Assembly (NCBI GenBank): GCA_963726295.1
Contig: CAVSBW010000002.1
Location: 372,001 to 436,000 of the forward strand
Source of the DNA: DASSQJ01 sp963726295
GTDB lineage: Bacteria; Actinomycetota; Actinomycetes; Actinomycetales; Dermatophilaceae
DNA: 64,000 nt
Direction of reading: 5' to 3'
The notes under the pieces are model-generated. The model was given only the letters and a program-made list of their open reading frames with translations, did not search any database and was not told where the DNA came from. Of this stretch, positions 18,667 to 26,727 are shown one piece after another (the first letter of the stretch is position 1; every line of letters starts with the position of its first letter). Made by a program: the position numbers and the translations under genes.

Positions 18667-19487
18667 CCTGCCCCCTCACGGCGCTCGGCGGCGTAGTGGC
18701 GGAAGAGCAGGTAGGCCGCGAGCGCGCAGAGGAGGTGCCACAGGCCGTGCCACTGCGCCCACGACGCCGGGTCGCACCACGGGTGGCCACGGCGGCCGAA
18801 CTGCCACACCGTGTACGCGACGAGCAGCGACCCGAGAGCTGCGAGCCCGAACCAGGTGTCCTGGCGCGGGTCGCGGCGGAACCGGAGCGCGACCTCGAGG
18901 ACGACGGCGAGGACCAGCATCAGGGCGAAGGCCGCGTTGCCCGAGTGCCGCACCAGCGGGACGCGGCCGCCGGTGAGGAACACGAGGGTCCCCACCGCGA
19001 CCAGCACCGGCAAGACGACGGCGAGGAAGGCCGGTCCGCGACGCCACCACCGCATCGCGGCGTACGCCAGGGCGAAGCCCGACACGAGGATCATGCTGAC
19101 GACGTCCAGGACGCCTCCGAGCCGGGTCTGGGTCGCGTGCATGGCCATGCTGCCGGGCCCGAGCAGCACGACGAGCACGGCGTAGGTCGTGGCAAGGCCG
19201 GGATGGGCGCCCAGGGTCACACCCAGGCGGAGCCGGTCGCCCGCGTACCACGCGACGGCGAGGCCGGCCAGGACGAAGCCCAGGTTGCTCCAGGTGTTCG
19301 CGGGTTGGACCACCCAGCCGGTGTGTGCCGCCTCGCAGAAGCCGGAGCCGCGGCCGACGTCCGGCCCCAGCCAGGCCAGGCGGACCGCGGCAAGGAGGAG
19401 TCCGAGCGACACGACAGCCGTGACACCCGCCACGACCATCGGCCGCGGGTCTCGTCCGCCCGTCGCACCGTCCCGCACGTCGCCCAC
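18663..19487 (-). CDS. Ceramidase-family (CREST superfamily) membrane protein
   Basis: A 274-residue integral membrane protein with about seven hydrophobic segments. The alkaline ceramidase-like pattern is visible: FCEAAHTGWVVQPANTWSNL early (about residues 50-69), a mid-protein Ser/His region with MAMHATQTRLGGVLDVVS, and near the C-terminus WCDPASWAQWHGLWHLLCA with conserved histidines. Such proteins are presumed metal-dependent amide hydrolases acting on membrane lipids. The bacterial substrate is unknown. The first gene of a two-gene operon, it overlaps the decarboxylase-like gene by four bases. Confidence 0.8.
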   Translation of the reverse strand: MGDVRDGATGGRDPRPMVVAGVTAVVSLGLLLAAVRLAWLGPDVGRGSGFCEAAHTGWVVQPANTWSNLGFVLAGLAVAWYAGDRLRLGVTLGAHPGLATTYAVLVVLLGPGSMAMHATQTRLGGVLDVVSMILVSGFALAYAAMRWWRRGPAFLAVVLPVLVAVGTLVFLTGGRVPLVRHSGNAAFALMLVLAVVLEVALRFRRDPRQDTWFGLAALGSLLVAYTVWQFGRRGHPWCDPASWAQWHGLWHLLCALAAYLLFRHYAAERREGAG

Positions 19488-19529
19488 CCCAGCACAGCAG
19501 CAACCTGCCGCGCCATCCGCACGCGCTGA

Positions 19530-19535
19530 TAGCGT
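19530..19535 (+). promoter_or_regulatory. -10 box of mdh (leadered)
   Basis: TAGCGT, 42 bases before the mdh GTG. A GAAGGGG ribosome binding site lies in the leader. This contrasts with the leaderless genes in the window. Confidence 0.4.
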
Positions 19536-19577
19536 CGCAGCAGCACACCATCACCGCTCGATCGAAGGGGTCCCACC

Positions 19578-20567
19578 GTGAGCAGCACGCCCGTCAAGGT
19601 GGCCGTCACCGGCGCTGCCGGCCAGATCGGCTACAGCCTCCTGTTCCGCATCGCCAGCGGGTCGCTCCTCGGTCCGGACACCCCCGTCGAGCTGCGACTG
19701 CTCGAGATCACCCCGGCGCTGGGGGCCCTCGAGGGGGTCGTGATGGAGCTCGACGACTGCGCCTTCCCCACGCTGGCCAAGGTCGAGATCGGCGATGACC
19801 CGAACGTCGTGTTCGACGGCGTCAACCACGCCCTCCTCGTCGGGGCCCGACCGCGCGGGCCGGGCATGGAGCGGGGCGACCTGCTCGAGGCCAACGGCGG
19901 CATCTTCGCTCCCCAGGGAAAGGCCCTCAACGAGGTCGCGGCCGACGACATCCACATCACGGTCACCGGCAACCCGGCCAACACCAACGCGCTCATCGCG
20001 ATGAGCAGCGCCCCCGACATCCCGACGGAGCGGTTCTCCGCGCTCACCCGCCTCGACCACAACCGCGCGATCTCGCAGCTGGCCGCCAAGCTCGACGTGC
20101 CGGTGACGGAGATCCGGAAGATGACGATCTGGGGCAACCACTCGGCCACGCAGTACCCCGACCTGTTCCACGCCGAGGTGGGCGGGCGCAACGCCGCCGA
20201 GGCGGTGGGCGACCAGGCCTGGATCGAGGACACCTTCATCCCCACGGTCGCCAAGCGAGGTGCCGCCATCATCGAGGCGCGGGGGGCGTCGTCGGCCGCC
20301 TCGGCCGCCTCGGCGACCCTCGACCACGCCCGCACGTGGGTCGAGGGAACGCCCGAGGGCGACTGGGTGTCCATGTCCGTGCGCTCGGACGGCTCGTACG
20401 GCGTCGAGGAGGGGCTCGTCTCCTCATTCCCCGTCACCGTGCGTGATGGCCGCTGGGAGGTCGTCCAGGGCCTGGACATCGACGGCTTCTCCCGCGGCAG
20501 GATCGACGCCACGGTCGAGGAGCTCGTGAACGAGCGCGACGCGGTGAGGGCCCTCGGCCTCATCTGA
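19578..20567 (+). CDS. mdh: Malate dehydrogenase
   Basis: A 329-residue NAD-dependent enzyme interconverting malate and oxaloacetate. The Rossmann motif GAAGQIGYSLLFRIASG is at the N-terminus, LVGARPRGPGMERGDLLEAN is the mobile-loop region with the substrate arginines, and the catalytic pair is in LTRLDHNRA and IWGNHSATQYPD. This is the cytosolic-like MDH common in actinobacteria. It starts at GTG 19578 with GAAGGGG upstream. Repeat copy B follows the stop by about 11 bases and may act as a 3'-end element. Confidence 0.97.
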   Translation: MSSTPVKVAVTGAAGQIGYSLLFRIASGSLLGPDTPVELRLLEITPALGALEGVVMELDDCAFPTLAKVEIGDDPNVVFDGVNHALLVGARPRGPGMERGDLLEANGGIFAPQGKALNEVAADDIHITVTGNPANTNALIAMSSAPDIPTERFSALTRLDHNRAISQLAAKLDVPVTEIRKMTIWGNHSATQYPDLFHAEVGGRNAAEAVGDQAWIEDTFIPTVAKRGAAIIEARGASSAASAASATLDHARTWVEGTPEGDWVSMSVRSDGSYGVEEGLVSSFPVTVRDGRWEVVQGLDIDGFSRGRIDATVEELVNERDAVRALGLI

Positions 20568-20578
20568 CCCGCTGCACG

Positions 20579-20654
20579 GCTTTCCCGCCGGATGCGGGAA
20601 ACCCCGGGGTCGCACCGGAAGGGTTCTGAGGCGACCCCGGGGTTTCCGGTGTCA
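20579..20654. repeat. Dispersed palindromic repeat, copy B
   Basis: The best-preserved two-module copy. The first hairpin is TTTCCCGC (20581-20588) with GCGGGAAA (20594-20601). The second has perfect 17-base arms at 20597-20613 and 20631-20647 with a 17-base loop. It starts about 11 bases after the mdh stop. Confidence 0.9.
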
Positions 20655-20699
20655 CGCCGACACCAGACCCCGCCGCGGGTCCGTTGTCACGCCGACACC
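20651..20699. repeat. 14-bp direct repeat at the end of the AbiEi/DUF559 gene
   Basis: GTCACGCCGACACC occurs at 20651-20664 and 20686-20699. The second copy contains the stop codon of the minus-strand gene ending at 20687, and the first overlaps the edge of repeat copy B. This looks like a partial duplication of the gene end next to the repeat. Confidence 0.7.
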
Positions 20700-21643
20700 G
20701 GCGTGGCCCGTCCACTGACCGCGCTCCAGACCATCGCGGCCACCAGCCCGGGGCGCTCGAGGTGGGCCCAGGTGACACGCACGACGACGTAACCGAGCCG
20801 GCGGAGCCGGTCCTCACGCTTCTTCTCCTCCCAGAGCACGGAGGGATCGCCGTCGGCGTACTTGACCCGCCCGTCGAACTCGATGAGCACCTTCGTGCCT
20901 CGCACTCCGAAGTCGGCACGCGCCACGAACCGGCCTCGGCTGTCGTGGACGACCACCTGGGGTTCGACGTCGAGACCGCCGAGCGCCATCGCGAGCGCCG
21001 TCCTGGACTCCCCGACCGACTCGCGTCGCCCGTCGGCATGCCGCAGCACCGCCACGGCGCGTGAGCCGTGCCGCGTGCCGGCCACGGCACCCACCGCGGC
21101 CACGAGCTGCCCGTGAGATGCCTTCTCGCGGTGCAGGGCGTCATCGGCGCTGACCAGGCCGGGCTCGAGGCCATGGTCGAGGGCGTGCTGCGCCAGCGCG
21201 GCGGCCACCGGCATCGCGGGGCCCCAGTCAGTGTCGACCGACTCACCCCTCGATGGGCGCACCCAGAAGGCCGACATCCCACCGGATCGACTGATCGGGC
21301 GCAGGATCGCCGGCCGGGTCATCGGCGAACCCCAGACCGCGACGCCATGCGCCAGGAGCGCGGTCTCGCCCGCGAGCACCGAGTCGGGGTAGAGCAGCAT
21401 GGCACCGGACGCCAGGGCGTGTTGACGGGAGCTCGCGTCACGCCCGACCTGCGCCCGCACGAGGTAGAGGCCACGACCGGGGTGCTCGAGCACCCGCGAG
21501 GCCACGAGGTGGAGCATCCCGCCCTCGGAGACGCCGGCACCGAGGAGCTGCCGCGTGGTGAGGGCGCCGTGCTGGCCGCGGGCCAGGGCGTCGAGGGTGG
21601 GGTCCAGCTCGGGCGCGATGGAGGCGGTGGCGTCTGTGTCCAT
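20687..21643 (-). CDS. AbiEi-antitoxin-like N-terminus fused to DUF559/Vsr-like nuclease domain
   Basis: A 318-residue protein. The N-terminal 70 residues (LARGQHGALTTRQLLGAGVSE and HPGRGLYLV) resemble the winged-helix domain of type IV AbiEi antitoxins. The C-terminal 100 residues (ADFGVRGTKVLIEFDGRVKY, then EKKREDRLRRLGYVVVRVTW) have the D...E.DG..K pattern of DUF559, a PD-(D/E)XK/Vsr-like nuclease fold. The ATG at 21643 is preferred to an upstream extension. No AbiEii toxin gene is adjacent. The gene is bracketed by repeat copies B and C. Function is unknown; a defence or mobile role is speculation. Confidence 0.75.
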   Translation of the reverse strand: MDTDATASIAPELDPTLDALARGQHGALTTRQLLGAGVSEGGMLHLVASRVLEHPGRGLYLVRAQVGRDASSRQHALASGAMLLYPDSVLAGETALLAHGVAVWGSPMTRPAILRPISRSGGMSAFWVRPSRGESVDTDWGPAMPVAAALAQHALDHGLEPGLVSADDALHREKASHGQLVAAVGAVAGTRHGSRAVAVLRHADGRRESVGESRTALAMALGGLDVEPQVVVHDSRGRFVARADFGVRGTKVLIEFDGRVKYADGDPSVLWEEKKREDRLRRLGYVVVRVTWAHLERPGLVAAMVWSAVSGRATPVSA

Positions 21644-21753
21644 GCCACCAGAGACCACGCACCGGACAGCACGGACCAGGCCCCGCTCGCCACCTGTGGA
21701 CGGTGCGCCCCTTGGACGGTCCCTGTGGACAGTGCGCCCCACGCGATCATCAT

Positions 21754-21810
21754 CCCGGAAACCCCGGGGTCGCTTCGGAAGGTTTCCGAAGCGACCCCGG
21801 GGTTTGGGGC
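21754..21810. repeat. Dispersed palindromic repeat, copy C
   Basis: Perfect 20-base arms at 21759-21778 and 21786-21805 around a 7-base loop (AAGGTTT). This is the most stable hairpin of the four copies. It lacks the small 5' hairpin of copies B and D. It lies about 25 bases beyond the folD stop. Confidence 0.9.
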
Positions 21811-21830
21811 ACCCGGCGAAAATCCAGAGG

Positions 21831-22697
21831 TCAGGGGGCGGCGGCGCGTTCGGCGGCCTCGACGACGTTGCTCAGCAGCATCGCCCGGGTCATCGGGCCG
21901 ACGCCGCCGGGGTTCGGGCTGACGAACCCGGCCACGTCCCACACGTCCGGCGCGACGTCGCCCGCCACCCGGGCCTTGCCGCTCTCCTCGTCGACGACTC
22001 GGGACACGCCGACGTCGAGCACCGCCGCCCCCGGCTTGACCATCTCCGCGCTGACGATGCCCGGCACGCCGGCGGCGACCACGACGATGTCGGCCTGTCG
22101 CACCTCGGCGGCCAGGTCGCGGGTGCCGGTGTGGCACAACGTGACCGTGGCGTTCTCCGACCGCCGCGTGAGGATGAGGCCGAGCGGCCGCCCGACCGTG
22201 ATGCCGCGCCCCACGACGACCACCTTGGCCCCGGCGATCGGCACGTCGTACCGCCGGAGCAGCTCGATGCACCCGACCGGCGTGCACGGCAACGGCGCCG
22301 GCTCGCCCAGCACGAGCCACCCGAGGTTCGTCGGGTGCAGGCCGTCGACGTCCTTGGCCGGGTCGACGGCGGAGAGGATCGCGTTCTCGTCGAGGCCGGT
22401 GGGCTGCTGCACGATGAAGCCGGTGCACGTCGGGTCCTCGTTGAGCTCGCGCACCACGGCGAGCACCTCGTCGAGGGTCGCGTCGGCGGGCAGGTCGCGG
22501 CGGATGGAGTGGATGCCCACCTCCGCGCAGTCCCGGTGCTTGGCCCCGACGTACCAGCGACTGCCGGGGTCGTCGCCGACGAGAACGGTGCCGAGTCCGG
22601 GCACGACGCCGCGCTCCGCGAGCACGGCGACCCGCGCGCGCAGCTCGTCCTTGATGGTCGCGAGGATGGCCTTGCCGTCGAGTGTCGTCGCTGTCAC
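21831..22697 (-). CDS. folD: Bifunctional methylenetetrahydrofolate dehydrogenase / cyclohydrolase
   Basis: A 288-residue one-carbon enzyme interconverting 5,10-methylene-, methenyl- and 10-formyl-tetrahydrofolate, the formyl donor for PurN and PurH encoded further along. The family block with the YVGAKHRDCAEVGI stretch carries the catalytic Tyr/Lys; GFIVQQPTGL, AKDVDGLHP and the NADP motif VVGRGITVGRPLG also match. It starts at GTG 22697 with a GAGG upstream. Repeat copy C lies just past the stop. Confidence 0.97.
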   Translation of the reverse strand: MTATTLDGKAILATIKDELRARVAVLAERGVVPGLGTVLVGDDPGSRWYVGAKHRDCAEVGIHSIRRDLPADATLDEVLAVVRELNEDPTCTGFIVQQPTGLDENAILSAVDPAKDVDGLHPTNLGWLVLGEPAPLPCTPVGCIELLRRYDVPIAGAKVVVVGRGITVGRPLGLILTRRSENATVTLCHTGTRDLAAEVRQADIVVVAAGVPGIVSAEMVKPGAAVLDVGVSRVVDEESGKARVAGDVAPDVWDVAGFVSPNPGGVGPMTRAMLLSNVVEAAERAAAP

Positions 22698-22870
22698 GGG
22701 GTCATCCTCGCAGCCGGTCCCCGAGAGGCCTCACCGGGCCACGCGCGGCACGGGGGCACTGGCCGTCGGACGGACCGGGTGTCCCGCTGCCTGAAGGTCG
22801 GCCCGGAACCAGGTGACGCCCCGGCCACCGAGGTGGCCGGGGCGCCGGAGAGGCGGGTCGGGGTCTCCCG

Positions 22871-23458
22871 TCAGCCGTGTCCGTACTGCTCGTCGTCGGG
22901 CACCGCGTCGTCGGCCGGGGCCTGCTCCTCGTCGGACACGGCCGCATCCTTCGCCGGCGGCTCGTCGACGTCAGCCGCCACCGGCTGCTCGACCCGGCCG
23001 TCGGCGAGCTCGGCGAGCCGGTCGAGCTCGTCGTTGAGGGCTCCGAGCACAGCCTTGAGCTGGGTGTGCGCGACCCGCGCGTAGGTGCGCACGTACTCGA
23101 GCTGCTGGGTGTCGACGGTCCCCGACGACGTCACCGCTGCGACGGCGGCCGCGTCGGCCGGAGCGTCGGCCGCTCCGTCCTCCTCACCCGAGGGGGCGGC
23201 GCCCCGGGCCGCCTCGTGGGCGCGCTGGAGGATGTGGCGGTACTGCTCGCGGGCGGTCTCCTCGAGGTCGCGGGCGTACGCCTGGGCCTCGGCCACGGCC
23301 TCGTCGGCGGCGCGCTGGGCCTTCGCGAGGAGCTCGACCGCGCGCAGGCTGACGTCCTGGTAGGCGCGTTCGCGAGCCTCTCGGCGCTCCCGGTCGCCCG
23401 GGTTCTCGGGGGAGTCGACGACCTCCCCCACCTCCGTCTCGTGATGTGTGTCGCTCAC
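22871..23458 (-). CDS. Coiled-coil protein of unknown function
   Basis: A 195-residue soluble acidic protein. Residues about 22-85 form a continuous charged helix (RERREARERAYQDVSLRAVE then AQRAADEAVAEAQAYARDLE), likely coiled coil and reminiscent of DivIVA/Wag31-type helices but without the DivIVA N-terminal domain. A second helix lies at about 120-155. Both ends are disordered and acidic. It starts with GTG overlapping the stop of the flavohaemoglobin-like gene (GTGA), so it is coupled to it. Its function is not known. Confidence 0.7.
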   Translation of the reverse strand: MSDTHHETEVGEVVDSPENPGDRERREARERAYQDVSLRAVELLAKAQRAADEAVAEAQAYARDLEETAREQYRHILQRAHEAARGAAPSGEEDGAADAPADAAAVAAVTSSGTVDTQQLEYVRTYARVAHTQLKAVLGALNDELDRLAELADGRVEQPVAADVDEPPAKDAAVSDEEQAPADDAVPDDEQYGHG

Positions 23459-24627
23459 GACGAACCTCCTTGTGCCGGTGACGGCGTCGTGGGGGCGGTC
23501 GTGACTGGCACGTCCGCGTACTCCTCGAACTTGATGGACTCGGGGGGCTTCGGGGCCCGTTCGAACGCCTGGCTGGTGTACCGGACCATCGCGTGCGAGC
23601 CGCAGAGCATCACCCGGTACCGGCCGTCGAAGGCGGCATCGACGGCGACGTCACCCACGAGGCCCCTGCGACCGGGGTAGGTGGGGTCGTCCGACACCAC
23701 CGGCACGTAGCTGAACCACTCCTCCTCGGCGAGACGCCGGAGCCGCTGGTTGGCGTAGAGGTTCCAGGGGAAGCGCACGCCGTGGAGCAGCCGGACCTGC
23801 CGCATCGGCCAGCCCGCCTCCCGCTGCTCCCGGATGACGTCGAGCAGCGCGAGGAACGGCGCCAGACCCGTGTTGCCGGCCACCATGACGAGGTCGGCGT
23901 CGTCGTCGGGGTCGAGCACGAGGCCGGTGCCGACCGGTGCCCCGATCTTGACGACGTCACCGGGGCGGACCCTGCTGACGAACGAGCCGCTCACCATCCC
24001 GCCGGCGAGAACGGCGACGTTGAGGTCGATGGTGTGGTCCTCGCGCGGGGCGTTGGCCGGCGTGAAGAACCGCCACGACCTCGGCACCTGCGGGATCTCC
24101 ATCGCCATCGACTGGCCGGGCTGGTACGGCACGGCATCGTTCGGACGGACGCGGAAGGTCGCGATCTCGCGGCTCACCCGCTGCTTGTCGACGACCTCGG
24201 CCTCCCACCAGGCGGGCTGGACGGGTTCGGACTCCTCGGCGGCGGAGATCATCGTCGAGGCGACGACGCCGTAGGCCGCGGCCCAGTCGTCCGCGACCTC
24301 GGCGGTCCACCGGTCGCCGAGGAAGTGAGCCAGGGACCACAGGAGCGATGCCCCGACGGCGTCGTAGTGCTCCGCGACGACGGAGAAGCGCCGGTGGTCG
24401 CGGCCGAGCTGCTCGACGAACCCGACGACCTCGCCGAGGTTGTCGACGTTGCTCACGATCCGCCCGAGCGCGCCGACGAGGCGGTCGCGCTGGGCGTTCA
24501 TGGTCAGCGGGAACATCTCCCGCAGTTCGGGATGTGTGACGAACAGGTGGGCGTAGAAGTACGACGCGACGTCGTCCGCTTGCTCTCCTGCAGCGGCCCA
24601 CGTGGACTTGAGGCGGTCGGTGTCCAC
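23455..24627 (-). CDS. Flavohaemoglobin-like protein (globin plus FAD/NAD reductase)
   Basis: A 390-residue two-domain protein, probably a nitric oxide dioxygenase or oxygen/NO-responsive redox protein. Globin domain, about residues 1-135: B10 Tyr in YFYAHLF and a proximal His candidate in LGRDHRRFS. Reductase domain, about 140-370: WRFFTPAN takes the place of the usual RxYS FAD motif, followed by VMVAGNTGLAPFL and a C-terminal VMLCGSHAMV. The changed flavin motif puts it in a divergent subgroup. It starts at GTG 24627, 15 bases after the truncated haemoglobin gene, and the coiled-coil gene overlaps its end. Confidence 0.85.
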   Translation of the reverse strand: MDTDRLKSTWAAAGEQADDVASYFYAHLFVTHPELREMFPLTMNAQRDRLVGALGRIVSNVDNLGEVVGFVEQLGRDHRRFSVVAEHYDAVGASLLWSLAHFLGDRWTAEVADDWAAAYGVVASTMISAAEESEPVQPAWWEAEVVDKQRVSREIATFRVRPNDAVPYQPGQSMAMEIPQVPRSWRFFTPANAPREDHTIDLNVAVLAGGMVSGSFVSRVRPGDVVKIGAPVGTGLVLDPDDDADLVMVAGNTGLAPFLALLDVIREQREAGWPMRQVRLLHGVRFPWNLYANQRLRRLAEEEWFSYVPVVSDDPTYPGRRGLVGDVAVDAAFDGRYRVMLCGSHAMVRYTSQAFERAPKPPESIKFEEYADVPVTTAPTTPSPAQGGSS

Positions 24628-24642
24628 GACGATGCCCTCCTG

Positions 24643-25002
24643 TCAGTGCTGGTGGACGACCTGCGGACGGACGGCGCCGAGGGTCTCGACGACGCGGCCC
24701 TGGATGTCCTGCGGCGCCCCGGCCTCGCCGAGGATCGCCATGAGGTGCTCCCCGACGCGGTCGTAGTCGGCGTCGGAGATCTCAAGGGGCTGGTGGGCGT
24801 CGTCCAGGGTACGGCCCCGGTACTCGTCAGGCCCACCGAGGACCTTGGTCAGCATGAACACCATGTGGCGCTTCTGCTGCGGCAGGTCGATGTCGGTGAA
24901 GTAGTGGCCGACCAGCGGGTCGGCGGTGAGCCGGACGTAGAGCTCGTCGACCACCGCGGTCAGGGCGGGAGCGCCACCGACCCGTTCGTAGTCAGATGCC
25001 AT
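24643..25002 (-). CDS. glbN: Truncated haemoglobin, group I
   Basis: A 119-residue 2-over-2 globin. Typical features are DYERVGGAPALTAVVDELYV at the N-terminus, FTDID, KRHMVFMLTKVLGG, the proximal-His region DAHQPLEISDADYDRV and a short C-terminal helix. It binds haem and probably detoxifies nitric oxide or senses O2/NO, as mycobacterial trHbN does. The ATG at 25002 has an ideal GGAGG 7 bases upstream, which decides it over an upstream extension. First gene of a three-gene operon with the flavohaemoglobin-like and coiled-coil genes. Confidence 0.92.
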   Translation of the reverse strand: MASDYERVGGAPALTAVVDELYVRLTADPLVGHYFTDIDLPQQKRHMVFMLTKVLGGPDEYRGRTLDDAHQPLEISDADYDRVGEHLMAILGEAGAPQDIQGRVVETLGAVRPQVVHQH

Positions 25003-25183
25003 GCAGGGGCCTCCAGGTGCAGGGGGGGTGCGTCGGTACACCACCGGGACGGGCGGGACCGAGCGTAGCGGGTTCGGCTGTCGATGAGAATGGGCAGTGT
25101 GGGGCATCTGTTGTGGGTGGGAGGAGAGTGGCACCGGTGCAGTCACCTACCGTCCCACCACCCCCACCGGCCCCACGGGGGGC

Positions 25184-25189
25184 TAGCCT
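25184..25189 (+). promoter_or_regulatory. -10 box of hypothetical gene at 25197, leaderless type
   Basis: TAGCCT, 7 bases before the ATG, with no Shine-Dalgarno between. Confidence 0.5.
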
Positions 25190-25196
25190 TCGTGCC

Positions 25197-25547
25197 ATGG
25201 CGCGCTACCAGGTCAACGAGGCGGCGCTCGCCCACGTGCGCGCGCTCGTCGACTCGCGCCAGTACGTGCTCGACAGCGACTGGGGTGAGGTCCAGCCCGA
25301 CGCGGCCGCGCAGAACGCCTACCTCGAGCGGCACACCTGGGAGGAGTACGCCGGCTGGCACCTGGGCCTGACCGTCGGAGCCACCGACGGCACGAAGGCG
25401 CGGTACGCCTTCGTCGTCGGTGACTTCCGCCGCGTGCACCGCAGTGCGCTCATCGCCTGCGTGTACCGGGCCTCGGAGTGGCGGCACAAGGAGGTCGAGC
25501 TGGCGGCCCACGACCTGCTCCAGCACCTCGACGCGACGAGCGGCTGA
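25197..25547 (+). CDS. Conserved-looking hypothetical protein
   Basis: A 116-residue soluble protein, not recognised. It is rich in Trp/Tyr and charged residues (DSDWGEVQPDAAAQNAYLER; WEEYAGWHLGL; YAFVVGDFRRVHRS), with no signal peptide or membrane segment. The composition and a clear leaderless start (TAGCCT then ATG) support it as a real gene. It is divergent from the haemoglobin operon and followed at 3 bases by a membrane protein gene. Confidence 0.7.
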   Translation: MARYQVNEAALAHVRALVDSRQYVLDSDWGEVQPDAAAQNAYLERHTWEEYAGWHLGLTVGATDGTKARYAFVVGDFRRVHRSALIACVYRASEWRHKEVELAAHDLLQHLDATSG

Positions 25548-25550
25548 GGG

Positions 25551-26693
25551 GTGGCCCCGGTGCCCGCGTCCCCGAACACCGCCGGACGGCACCGTGACGC
25601 GATGGGTCCGAGGCATCCGCACGCCCACGCCGGCGGCCGTGAGACCTCCGACGGGTTCCGGCGCCTCGACGGCCTCGACCTCGCCCGCGGGGTCGCCGTG
25701 CTCTCGATGCTCATCGCTCACCTCAGCCCCGTCGGCGGTCCGGCGAACGTCACCGAGAACCTCACCGCTCCGCTGTTCGCGGTCGTCATCGGGGCGTCCA
25801 TGGGGGTCCGGCTCTCGCACCGACCGGTCGCCCCCGCCGCGTTCGTGGCCGACAACCTCGTCCGCGGGGTGCTGCTCGTGGTCCTGGGGCTGGTCCTCCA
25901 GGCGCTCTACGCCCAGATCGTCGTCGTCCTCCCCTACCTGGGCCTGCTCGTCGCCGTGCTCGCGCCCCTGGCCCTGCTGCTCCGCCGACTGCCCGTGCTG
26001 ACCCTGGGGCTGGCCGCGGGCGCGGCGGTCCTCAGCCCGCTGGCGATGGAGCGCGCCCGTGAGCACCTCGTGGCGTCCGCCGCCTCGACCGGCGACGTGC
26101 AGCGGACGATGCTCGACTGGGTCGCCGCCGGCCACTCCTACCGCCTGACCTCCCTGCTCCCGATGGCGCTCGGTGGGCTGGCCCTGGCCACCACCCTCCC
26201 GCGCACGGGGCAGCCGCCCCGTGGCTACGGCGTGGCCGCGGTCCTCTTCGGCAGCGCCCTGGCCGTCTACCTCGTCGGCTACGCCTCGGCCGACGGGGCC
26301 CGGGCGTACTCCGGGACCACCGCGGAGATCATCGGAGCGACGCTGCTCGCCGCCGGCTCGGTGGTCCTCGCCGTCCTCGTCGTCGAGCTGGGCCGGCGCT
26401 GGGGGACCGTGGGGGCCGTCGTCCTCGCACCCCTGCTCGCCACCGGTCGCCTCGCGCTCACGGCGTACACGCTCCAGGTGCTGCTCCTCGCGGCCGTCGG
26501 GGTCCTCCGCGGCGGTTCGGCGGACGACGGCTGGACGATGCTCGGCGGCACCTGTCTCGTCGTGTTCGGCACCTGCTGGGCGCTGGACCGGTGGTGGGGC
26601 ACCGGTCCCATGGAGCTGTTGTTCGGGCTGGCCCGGCTGCCGGTGAGGCGCACCGACGACGGCGGGCACGGGGCGCACGCCGCCCACGGCTGA
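25551..26693 (+). CDS. DUF418/DUF1624-like multi-pass membrane protein
   Basis: A 380-residue integral membrane protein with about nine to ten hydrophobic segments. The N-terminal RRLDGLDLARGVAVLSMLIA resembles the first helix of the heparan-alpha-glucosaminide N-acetyltransferase-like/DUF418 superfamily, and the region GRLALTAYTLQVLLL is the late conserved helix of DUF418 proteins. Such proteins are presumed acyl- or acetyltransferases of cell-surface molecules. It starts with GTG just after the preceding stop; an ATG 18 codons in (MGPRH) is an alternative. The C-terminus is His-rich. Confidence 0.75.
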   Translation: MAPVPASPNTAGRHRDAMGPRHPHAHAGGRETSDGFRRLDGLDLARGVAVLSMLIAHLSPVGGPANVTENLTAPLFAVVIGASMGVRLSHRPVAPAAFVADNLVRGVLLVVLGLVLQALYAQIVVVLPYLGLLVAVLAPLALLLRRLPVLTLGLAAGAAVLSPLAMERAREHLVASAASTGDVQRTMLDWVAAGHSYRLTSLLPMALGGLALATTLPRTGQPPRGYGVAAVLFGSALAVYLVGYASADGARAYSGTTAEIIGATLLAAGSVVLAVLVVELGRRWGTVGAVVLAPLLATGRLALTAYTLQVLLLAAVGVLRGGSADDGWTMLGGTCLVVFGTCWALDRWWGTGPMELLFGLARLPVRRTDDGGHGAHAAHG

Positions 26694-26727
26694 GGCGACG
26701 GGCTCCGCGGGCAACCCCGGGGCCGCG

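Noticed and set aside
25003..25196. A Fur/Zur- or NsrR-like box upstream of the haemoglobin operon (GATGAGAATGG region)
   Set aside because: No clear inverted repeat and only a partial match, so it is not supported.
26694..26727. GCAACCCCGGGGCC resembles the core of the palindromic repeat
   Set aside because: Too short, and it lacks the loop and second arm, so it is not counted as a fifth copy.
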